In this document: in pieces, positions 1 through 4,953 of the stretch | How positions within the stretch are numbered: position 1 is the first letter of the stretch | Layout: each line of letters opens with the position of its first letter | NCBI GenBank assembly: GCA_937897535.1 | Contig: CALCQB010000337.1 | Location: forward strand, 1 to 5,236 | Origin: an uncultured Novosphingobium sp. | GTDB lineage: Bacteria > Pseudomonadota > Alphaproteobacteria > Sphingomonadales > Sphingomonadaceae | DNA: 5,236 nt | Direction of reading: 5' to 3' | Made by a program: the position numbers and the translations under genes | Notes under the pieces: generated by a model | The model's database searches: none | Told to the model about the DNA's origin: nothing | What the model saw: the letters and a program-made list of their open reading frames with translations, nothing else

Positions 1-165
1 GAAGTCGATGCCGGCCGTGCGGGCCAAGGGCAGCATGGCCAATGCCACGTCGCGGGCCAGGTCGTGCACGTCGAAGACCTCCATGTCCAGCGAACCCGAG
101 TCGGTGCGGGCCAGCGCCAGCAACTGGTTCGTGGCGCGGGTGGCGTGTTCCAGTTCGCTGGACAG
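1..165 (-). other. Sensor histidine kinase-like segment (second HisKA helix and linker to the ATPase domain), fused to the VOC gene
   Basis: Residues 227-281 of the left-edge reading frame do not fit a VOC fold. The stretch ELEHATRATNQLLALARTDS, then a short hydrophilic stretch, then FDVHDLARDVALAMLPLAR and AGIDF, matches the usual order in QseC/TctE-like sensor kinases: second HisKA helix ending in NQLLALAR, then the D(L)xxLARDV helix, then the K/R-GI-D-F/L strand that opens the HATPase domain. The phospho-accepting histidine motif (HELRTPL type) would lie just upstream and is absent here, replaced by VOC sequence. The ATPase domain, if present, lies left of the window. This is recognition by pattern, not by a search. 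Confidence 0.7.
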
Positions 166-843
166 CGCCTCGATCGCGTCCTTCGCTGCCGCTATGCTGG
201 CAACCCAGAAGTAGTGGTTCCACATCGCGTGCGGCATTTGCGGCATCTTGCCCATGATTGCGCCAACCTGCACACCGTCGTGCGCCACGAACTGGTATTT
301 GCCCATCGCGCCCATATCCATCGGCTCGGGCAGTGACCAGCCGAACTGGCTGGCATAGAAGTCGGTTTCGCGCGGTCCATCGCCGGCCAGCAATTCGTTC
401 CAGCCGCAGTGGCCGCAGTTGATATCGGACTGGAAGGCAGTGCTCTCACCGCCGCCGGGCGGCGGGTTGGGGGTCATCACATACAACGCGGCACCGCCGG
501 GGTCGGTGACCATCGCCACCCGGCCCGCCATCGCGACGTCGGTGGCTGGCATCACGACCGTTCCTCCCGCAGCTTCGATCGCGGTCAGGCTTTCGTCGAC
601 GTTATCGACCCCGACATACCCGAGCCAACAGGGCCGTCCGCTGTTCTGAACCATATCCTGAGTGAGCCGCAGCACTCCGCCGACCATGGCCTGGTCGGGT
701 GCTGTGAGGAAACCATAGTCGTTTGTATCGGCGTGGCCGGTGGAGATACTCCAACCCACGATCGGTTCGTAGAAGGCTTTCGCGCCTTCGGGATCGGGGG
801 TCATCAGCTCGTACCAGATCCAGCTGCCTTGCAGAGTGCCCAT
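1..843 (-). CDS. Two-domain VOC (glyoxalase-fold) protein, truncated and fused in frame to a histidine kinase fragment; partial at left edge
   Basis: There are 281 codons without a stop, running off the window. The ATG at 843 has an AGGAG Shine-Dalgarno 7 nt upstream. Residues 7-20 (SWIWYELMTPDPEG), FYEPIVGW, the LGYVGVDNVDES strand, and RVAMVTDPGGAALYV near 112-122 form a first VOC module. A second starts at residues 142-150 (NCGHCGWNE) and continues through FYASQFGW, MDMGAMGKYQF and MWNHYFWVASIAAAKDAIEA. This is the layout of two-domain VOC proteins of the Cfp30B type, usually about 260 residues. The closing part of the second module (the usual GG..GP.EVPGG...DPQGA.FALVG strands, about 40 residues) is missing. 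From about residue 227 the protein reads LSSELEHATRATNQLLALAR and then a DLARDVAL...LARTAGIDF segment, which resembles a sensor kinase after its H-box. It is the last gene seen in the tetR operon. VOC identity is confident; its substrate is unknown, and the fusion may be an artefact. Confidence 0.85.
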   Translation of the reverse strand, partial: MGTLQGSWIWYELMTPDPEGAKAFYEPIVGWSISTGHADTNDYGFLTAPDQAMVGGVLRLTQDMVQNSGRPCWLGYVGVDNVDESLTAIEAAGGTVVMPATDVAMAGRVAMVTDPGGAALYVMTPNPPPGGGESTAFQSDINCGHCGWNELLAGDGPRETDFYASQFGWSLPEPMDMGAMGKYQFVAHDGVQVGAIMGKMPQMPHAMWNHYFWVASIAAAKDAIEALSSELEHATRATNQLLALARTDSGSLDMEVFDVHDLARDVALAMLPLARTAGIDF

Positions 844-850
844 TGCCTTG

Positions 851-855
851 CTCCT
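851..855 (-). promoter_or_regulatory. Ribosome binding site for the left-edge VOC gene, overlapping the preceding stop
   Basis: On the minus strand the sequence reads TAGGAGCAAGGCAATG. The TAG stop of the DUF1428 gene forms the first bases of the AGGAG motif, 7 nt from the VOC start. This fixes the start at 843 and suggests translational coupling of the two genes. Confidence 0.75.
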
Positions 856-1213
856 ATGCCTTGAGATCGACCATATTCTGAAAGCCACTGAAAATCATGC
901 GCTTTCCATCGAATACATCCAGAACGTTGAATGCCTCGAAGCGCGGGTCCGCCATCGCCGCGTGGTTGCCGCGGTCGCGGGTTTCCTTGTCGGGCCAGGT
1001 GATCCAGCTGAATACGACGTTCTCGGCCGGCCCGGCCTTCACCGCCATGAAAAAGTCGGTGGTCGTGCCCTTCATCAGGTCATCGCCCCAGTTCTCCGAG
1101 ACGTGGATCGCGCCGTGCTCGATGAAAATCGGCGCGGCTGCTTCGGCCATCCGGCGATAGGCATCCTTCTTGGCTTCGGGCACCGGAATCAGGAATCCGT
1201 CGATGTAAGCCAT
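854..1213 (-). CDS. DUF1428 family protein (YbaA-like)
   Basis: This encodes 119 residues, the usual family length. Typical family sequence is seen at MAYIDGFLIPVPEAKKDAYR (1-20), AAAPIFIEHGA (25-35), ENWGDD (40-45), VVFSWITWPDKETRDRGN (66-83), MADPRF (87-92) and FDGKRMIFSGF (101-111). The family is a small cytoplasmic alpha/beta protein, probably a dimeric ferredoxin-like barrel, with no established reaction; E. coli YbaA is a member. The reading frame is open further upstream, but that extension would lie on the DUF1801 gene; the ATG at 1213 has CGGAG 7 nt upstream (1221-1225) and gives the canonical N-terminus. It sits 13 nt after the DUF1801 stop and 10 nt before the next start, so it belongs to the tetR operon. 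Family assignment is firm; function is unknown. Confidence 0.93.
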   Translation of the reverse strand: MAYIDGFLIPVPEAKKDAYRRMAEAAAPIFIEHGAIHVSENWGDDLMKGTTTDFFMAVKAGPAENVVFSWITWPDKETRDRGNHAAMADPRFEAFNVLDVFDGKRMIFSGFQNMVDLKA

Positions 1214-1226
1214 TGCAGTTCTCCGC

Positions 1227-1622
1227 TTATTGCAAACGTTCGAGCAAGCCCTTGCGTTTGACGATATTCTTGTAATCCCACTGAATTGCGCGGGCCTTGC
1301 CCAGCCACCGCCGCAGCGCGGCGGTGTCGATCTCGGCCACGTCGGCAAACCGCGCTTCGGCCGCCTTGAACTTGCCTTCGCTGCGCAGGCCAGGCTCGGC
1401 GAAGCTCTGGCCGCTCCAGAACAGCAGGCGGATGCCATCCTTCAGGCGGCTGTATCCGACCACCGGGTTGCCATCGAGGAACCACACCGGGTGGGCATGC
1501 CAGACCTTGCTCTCCGCCTCGGGCATTGCCGCGCCGATTTCAGCCTGCAACAGCGCGCAGATCGCCTCGTCGGCAGGGCTTTGCCCCGCGTGATACTCGG
1601 CAATGGTGGCCGGCTTGGTCAC
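1227..1622 (-). CDS. DUF1801 (YdhG-like) protein
   Basis: This encodes 131 residues starting at GTG (1622). The central motif ESKVWHAHPVWFLDGNPVVG (about 37-56), followed by YSRLKDGIRLLFWSGQSF, is typical of the DUF1801/YdhG fold, and the C-terminal WLGKARAIQWDYKNIVKRKG fits the domain's closing helix. The family is a small soluble protein of unproven function, often found beside VOC, YciI and SRPBCC genes in stress or detoxification clusters. The GTG shares a GTGA overlap with the stop of the DoxX-like gene, and a GGAG lies 9 nt upstream inside that gene, so the two are probably translationally coupled. No ATG lies near the expected N-terminus, which supports the GTG. No catalytic residues can be named. 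Confidence 0.88.
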   Translation of the reverse strand: MTKPATIAEYHAGQSPADEAICALLQAEIGAAMPEAESKVWHAHPVWFLDGNPVVGYSRLKDGIRLLFWSGQSFAEPGLRSEGKFKAAEARFADVAEIDTAALRRWLGKARAIQWDYKNIVKRKGLLERLQ

Positions 1623-2017
1623 GGCGTCTCACTCCGCAGCGGGATCAGGGCCCGGAGCGTGGGTAGACGGCACCACAGCGCCGCCCAGACCGCCATACCG
1701 AGATAGACCCCGAACAGCGTGTGCGAGACCAGCGGCGAGCCAATCCGCAAATGCGTCGCCACCGCGCCGCCCAGGTAGCCGGTCAGCAAGATCGCCCCAA
1801 GCACAGCCGTGCGCGGATAAAGAAACAGGCCGAGCGACAGCGCAAGGATCGCGCCAAGCATCCGGTGAAAACCCTCGTCAGCCGGCAAGCCGAGCGGCGG
1901 GCTGTTGGCGATCATCAGCGCCGGGGCAAACAGCTTGCCGCCTGCGTCCATCGCCAGGAACAGCGCGACAAACCCGGTTAGTCCCAGGCCGATCCGGCGC
2001 AGGCCGACTGGGCTCAT
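1619..2017 (-). CDS. DoxX-like small membrane protein
   Basis: This encodes 132 residues with four hydrophobic segments: about 7-25 (GLGLTGFVALFLAMDAG), 53-68 (MLGAILALSLGLFLYP), 71-90 (AVLGAILLTGYLGGAVATHL) and 99-116 (HTLFGVYLGMAVWAALW). The pattern GYLGGAVATHLRIG is characteristic of DoxX/DoxX_2 family inner-membrane proteins. The family is tied to quinone or thiol redox chemistry in some bacteria, but most members, including this one, have no assigned reaction. The frame stays open upstream, but the ATG at 2017 is chosen because it makes an ATGA overlap with the preceding VOC gene and has CGGAG 7 nt upstream. Its position between a VOC gene and DUF1801 suggests a membrane component of the same response. 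Confidence 0.87.
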   Translation of the reverse strand: MSPVGLRRIGLGLTGFVALFLAMDAGGKLFAPALMIANSPPLGLPADEGFHRMLGAILALSLGLFLYPRTAVLGAILLTGYLGGAVATHLRIGSPLVSHTLFGVYLGMAVWAALWCRLPTLRALIPLRSETP

Positions 2018-2442
2018 GCTTCGGCTCCGGCCGGGGTCTCGCCCGCAGCAAAGGCCGGGTCCATCCAGAACGGCTCCCACACGTGGCCATCGGGATCGAG
2101 GATCGTGCGCTGATACATGAAGCCGTGGTCTTCCGGCGGGTTGATATCGGCCTTGCCCCCGGTGGCCGCACCGGCTTCGACCAGTCGGTCGACTTCGGCG
2201 CGGTCTTCGCAGGTCAGCGCGAGCGAGACTTCGCTCGAGCCTGGCGGACAGATCGGCCGGGTGGTGAAACCCTGCCACTTGCCGTGAGTCAGCAACATGA
2301 CGTGGATCGCATCCGAGAGCACCATGCCGGCGGCGGTCTCATCGGTGAACTGCGGATTGTTGGTAAAGCCCAGCGCCTCGTAGAACGCCCGGGCGCGGGG
2401 CAGATCGGTCACCGGCAGGTTGACGAAGATCATTCGGGTCAT
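2014..2442 (-). CDS. Single-domain VOC family protein (glyoxalase/bleomycin-resistance fold)
   Basis: This encodes 142 residues. MIFVNLPVTDLPRARAFYEA (4-23) and LGF form the first beta-alpha unit; SDAIHVMLLTH (43-53), VSLALTCEDRAEVDRLVEAG (72-91) and the closing DPDGHVWEPFWMD (116-128) complete a single VOC domain pair. The closing Glu123 is a normal metal-ligand position in the superfamily, but the opening strand carries Asn8 where glyoxalase I has His or Gln, so classic lactoylglutathione lyase activity is not assured. These proteins act as metal-dependent isomerases or lyases, or bind and sequester drugs; the substrate is unknown. A GGGAG at 2450-2454, 7 nt upstream, supports the ATG at 2442 over the internal ATG at residue 4. 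It is the first gene after tetR, with a 23-bp gap. Confidence 0.92.
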   Translation of the reverse strand: MTRMIFVNLPVTDLPRARAFYEALGFTNNPQFTDETAAGMVLSDAIHVMLLTHGKWQGFTTRPICPPGSSEVSLALTCEDRAEVDRLVEAGAATGGKADINPPEDHGFMYQRTILDPDGHVWEPFWMDPAFAAGETPAGAEA

Positions 2443-2465
2443 GGTAATTCTCCCAATCGTTCCGG

Positions 2466-3098
2466 TTACTTGACGGGGCCGGCGAACAGCAGTTCAAGAT
2501 AGTGGCGCAAGTGCCGCAGATGCTGTCTGGCAACCTCCGGAGCAGCCGCCGCGCCTTGCGCCTTGGCCAGGACAAAGGAACCCTGGAGTACTGCTTGAAT
2601 GTGCTGCGCCAGACCCTGGGCGGTAACCCCGCTTGCGCCAGTCTGGGCAATCGCAGCGGCAAGATCCTGTTCCAGGGCCAGCGCATTGCCAAGGATCGAC
2701 GCTTCGCAAGCCTGGCGGATCGGATCGCTGCTGCCGAACGCTTCCTGGACCATGGTTCCGGCAACGCAGCTGAAGCTTTCCGGCGGACCGGCGATCAGCG
2801 CAATCCGCAGATCGATATAGCCCAGCACCCGCGCGACCGGATCGTCGAGATGATGGAACGGCGCGGCAGCGAAGAACGCGCTGGTCGAGCTTGACCAATA
2901 ATCGGCCAGCGCGACACCCAGGGCTTCCTTCGAGGGGAAGTGATGAAAGAAGGCACCCTTGGTCACCCCGGCATCACGGCACAACTGATCGACCGAAGTG
3001 GCGGCGAACCCCTGGCCGCGCACCAGCTTCACCCCGGATTCGAGCAGCTTTTCCCGGGCTGTTTGCGGTGTGGGCCGGAAAGGCTGATTCGGGATCAT
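2466..3098 (-). CDS. TetR/AcrR family transcriptional regulator, probable repressor of this operon
   Basis: This encodes 210 residues. The N-terminal DNA-binding domain is clear: TAREKLLESGVKLVRGQGF (13-31), then the helix-turn-helix around 34-54 (TSVDQLCRDAGVTKGAFFHHF), then PSKEAL. The rest is an all-helical ligand-binding and dimerisation domain with SFSCVAGTMVQEAF at 108-121 and SDPIRQACEASI at 124-135. TetR proteins usually repress their own operon and leave DNA on binding a ligand. Cys111 lies roughly where the NemR/AcuR-like branch has a conserved cysteine that in NemR senses electrophiles; that comparison is inference. The gene is first in the leftward operon, and a matching palindrome sits 8 bp upstream of its start. 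Unlike its neighbours it has no spaced Shine-Dalgarno: AGAAGG directly abuts the ATG. Confidence 0.95.
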   Translation of the reverse strand: MIPNQPFRPTPQTAREKLLESGVKLVRGQGFAATSVDQLCRDAGVTKGAFFHHFPSKEALGVALADYWSSSTSAFFAAAPFHHLDDPVARVLGYIDLRIALIAGPPESFSCVAGTMVQEAFGSSDPIRQACEASILGNALALEQDLAAAIAQTGASGVTAQGLAQHIQAVLQGSFVLAKAQGAAAAPEVARQHLRHLRHYLELLFAGPVK

Positions 3099-3104
3099 CC
3101 TTCT

Positions 3105-3133
3105 TTCATACCAACCGGTCGGTATGGCAGCAA
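3105..3133 (-). promoter_or_regulatory. Possible tetR operon promoter enclosing the operator
   Basis: On the minus strand TTGCTG (3133-3128) and TATGAA (3110-3105) are separated by exactly 17 nt. The palindrome fills the spacer and touches the -10, so bound repressor would block RNA polymerase. The predicted start of transcription falls about on the A of the tetR ATG, which implies a leaderless message. Both hexamers are imperfect. Confidence 0.4.
3107..3126. promoter_or_regulatory. Probable TetR operator (20-bp near-perfect palindrome)
   Basis: The site reads CATACCAACCGGTCGGTATG on the plus strand. It is symmetric about ACCGGT at 18 of 20 positions, with one mismatched pair (A3113/C3120). 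The length, the central ACCGGT and the location directly before tetR are typical of TetR-family operators. It lies 8 bp from the tetR start and 67 bp from the start of the divergent GGDEF gene. Confidence 0.75.
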
Positions 3134-3193
3134 GCGTGATTTGGCGGTTCGGTCTTAACCCAATGTTTGGCTTGACGATTTACAGCCGCGGCG

Positions 3194-4873
3194 ATGGACG
3201 GTGCTCGGGGAATCATTTTGCGGCTGTGGCTGGCGCTGGTCTTCGCGCTCGGCCTGGTCGCGCCTGCCCAGGCCCGCATTCCGATCGAAACCTGCGTCGC
3301 GCCGCTTGCCGCTAGCCAACCGGGGCCGCTGCAATTCGACTGCGGCAACGACCAGACCCGCTTCGGCAGCGGCGACTTCGGGGTCCAGCTGCGGTTTGCC
3401 CCGGCCCGTTCGACCCCGAGCGATCCGCTGGTCCTGCGCACCACCAGCGTCTGGCAGGACGGGCAGCGAATCGTCTTCCACTACGCCGACGGAACGACCG
3501 CGGAGACCGGCTACACGTCTAAGACTGCCGCCAGGTTCATGTCCATCGGGGCGATATTCGAAATCCCGGTGCCGCCTCGCAGCGCCGCACTCGACGGCGT
3601 CTATATCGAAACTAACCGAAGCGCCAATTGGCGCGGGGTGGTAATGGGCGCACACCTGATGCCCCGGTCCGAAGCCGCCCGCCTGCATGGGTGGCTAATC
3701 GGGCTCTATGCCGGCTTTGCCGGTCTCAGTCTGGCCCTGCTGGCCTACAACTTCGCCTTGTGGCGGGCGTTGCATCACCCGTTTCAGCTGGCCTATTGCG
3801 CCATGGTCGGCGCGATGATGGGCTACACCTTTACCGCGTCGGGCGCGGCGCTGCTTGCGATTGACGGCCTCGCCAACAACGACCGGCTGCGGATCAACTA
3901 TGTCCTGCTCACCCTGGCCGGCCTCGCCGGGCTGCGTTTCATCATCGAGTTCTTCGGCCGCGATATTTTCAGCGAGCGTCTGCTGCGCACAATCCAGATC
4001 TACAGCCGTTCGGCGCTCGTGGTGGCGCTGGCCTTTGCCGTGCTGGCGCCTACGTTGGGTCGGCTGCTTGACCGGCTTTATTTCATCAACGGGGTGATTC
4101 TGGTCGGCCTGCTGGCGCCGATCTTACTTGCGGCGTGGCGCGCCCGGGTCCGCCATTTCGGGCTGTTCCTCGCCGCCTGGTCCGCCCCGATCCTGGTAAC
4201 GGCGGCGCGGACGCTGCATGGGCTGGGGCTGATCGGCTACAGCTTCTGGCTCGATAACGGCAACCTGGTTGCGCTGTCGGTCGAGGCGCTGCTGTCCACC
4301 ATGCTGATTGTCGCCCGCTTGCGCGATCTCGCGGTCGAACGCGATCGGGCCCGCGCGGGCGAAATCAGCGCCTTGCGGCTGGCCAACTCCGATCATCTCA
4401 CCGGGCTGCTCAATCGCCGGGCGTTCCTCGCCAAGGCGATCGGCCGCAAGGAGCCGCACCGGCTGATGCTGATCGATATCGACCGGTTCAAGGCGATCAA
4501 CGACCGGATGGGCCACGATGCCGGCGACCAGGTGCTGCGCGCGATTGCCGAAGTGCTTCAGGCGCACCGCCCGGCCGACAGCCTGGCGGTCCGGCTGGGC
4601 GGTGAGGAATTCGCCCTGCTGGTGCCGACCGCGCACCAGCAGGCCTGCCTGCCCGAAGCGATCCTCGCGGCGATCCGGGCCAAGCCGATGCCGCTCGACT
4701 GGAAGGTTACGGTCAGTCTCGGCTATGCCGATGGCCGGATTCACGGCGAGGAGGATTGGCGGCGGCTTTACCGCCTGGCGGACTCCGCGCTCTACCGGGC
4801 CAAGGCCGATGGCCGCGACCGCGTCTGCCGTGCGACCGACTTTGCCGCGCTTGGCAAGGTCGCGACCGCTTAA
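3194..4873 (+). CDS. Membrane diguanylate cyclase: periplasmic sensor domain, 7TM-DISM region, GGDEF domain
   Basis: This encodes 559 residues. A signal peptide (LWLALVFALG then APAQA, cleavage likely after Ala27) is followed by a periplasmic domain (about 28-160, rich in beta strands, with Cys34 and Cys50 that could pair) resembling a 7TMR-DISM extracellular domain. Seven hydrophobic segments follow at roughly 166-189, 196-223, 235-254, 272-290, 296-315, 322-346 and 356-377. A short charged helix (RDLAVERDRARAGE) leads to the GGDEF domain, with DHLTGLLNRR at 400-409, metal-binding Asp428 in LIDIDRFKAIND, and an intact GGEEF at 469-473. It should make cyclic di-GMP from two GTP in response to an extracytoplasmic cue. 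RPAD (459-462) resembles the inhibitory I-site but lies one residue too far from GGEEF. The ATG at 3194 has no Shine-Dalgarno; an in-frame TTG at 3218 does and would give a shorter, cleaner signal peptide. A stop at 3173 bars a longer start. Confidence 0.93.
   Translation: MDGARGIILRLWLALVFALGLVAPAQARIPIETCVAPLAASQPGPLQFDCGNDQTRFGSGDFGVQLRFAPARSTPSDPLVLRTTSVWQDGQRIVFHYADGTTAETGYTSKTAARFMSIGAIFEIPVPPRSAALDGVYIETNRSANWRGVVMGAHLMPRSEAARLHGWLIGLYAGFAGLSLALLAYNFALWRALHHPFQLAYCAMVGAMMGYTFTASGAALLAIDGLANNDRLRINYVLLTLAGLAGLRFIIEFFGRDIFSERLLRTIQIYSRSALVVALAFAVLAPTLGRLLDRLYFINGVILVGLLAPILLAAWRARVRHFGLFLAAWSAPILVTAARTLHGLGLIGYSFWLDNGNLVALSVEALLSTMLIVARLRDLAVERDRARAGEISALRLANSDHLTGLLNRRAFLAKAIGRKEPHRLMLIDIDRFKAINDRMGHDAGDQVLRAIAEVLQAHRPADSLAVRLGGEEFALLVPTAHQQACLPEAILAAIRAKPMPLDWKVTVSLGYADGRIHGEEDWRRLYRLADSALYRAKADGRDRVCRATDFAALGKVATA
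3207..3211 (+). promoter_or_regulatory. Shine-Dalgarno-like GGGGA before an alternative TTG start of the GGDEF gene
   Basis: GGGGA ends 6 nt before an in-frame TTG at 3218 (residue 9 of the longer form). Starting there gives Met-Arg followed directly by the hydrophobic core of the signal peptide. Nothing comparable precedes the ATG at 3194. Confidence 0.35.
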
Positions 4874-4953
4874 CCGCGCGGTTGAAATAGTCGCACCCAG
4901 CCGCGCAAAGGCAGTTGCAGCCAAGGCTGCGCGCGTATAGGCGGTTTCGCGCG
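4874..4953. other. Intergenic gap between the GGDEF gene and cobS, with stem-loops and a weak promoter candidate
   Basis: This 80-bp gap begins with a 9-bp stem (4876-4884 with 4898-4906, one G-U pair, 13-nt loop). A shorter hairpin follows, GCAGC/GCTGC around CAAG (4917-4930). Neither is followed by a T-run, so neither is a standard intrinsic terminator. A TATAGG at 4936-4941 with TTGCAG at 4915-4920 could be a cobS promoter, but the spacing is only 15 nt and part of it lies in the second hairpin. The only ribosome-binding candidate for cobS is a weak TAGGCGG at 4938-4944. Confidence 0.35.

Noticed and set aside
409..864. A 151-codon plus-strand open frame over the VOC gene
   Set aside because: The opposite strand carries a continuous two-domain VOC sequence with a good ribosome site; this frame has no domain-like pattern.
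1603..2502. A 299-codon open frame on the plus strand
   Set aside because: It lies antisense to DUF1801, DoxX-like and VOC genes that have clear family motifs and ribosome sites. Its product is rich in Arg, Pro, Gly and Ala with no recognisable domain, as expected of a shadow frame in high-GC DNA.
3141..3193. A classical rightward promoter for the GGDEF gene
   Set aside because: CTTGAC at 3171-3176 and TTGGCG at 3141-3146 both lack an acceptable -10 at 16-18 nt, so no site is called.
4124..4924. A 266-codon open frame on the minus strand
   Set aside because: It is antisense to the GGDEF domain, whose catalytic motifs are intact in the plus-strand frame. The antisense product has no recognisable family pattern.
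4917..4930. The GCAGCC-AA-GGCTGC hairpin as an intrinsic terminator
   Set aside because: No T-rich tract follows on either strand, and with a realistic loop the stem is only 5 bp.
4874..4953. A cobalamin riboswitch before cobS
   Set aside because: The gap is only 80 bp, too short for a full cobalamin riboswitch, and no B12-box-like sequence was recognised.
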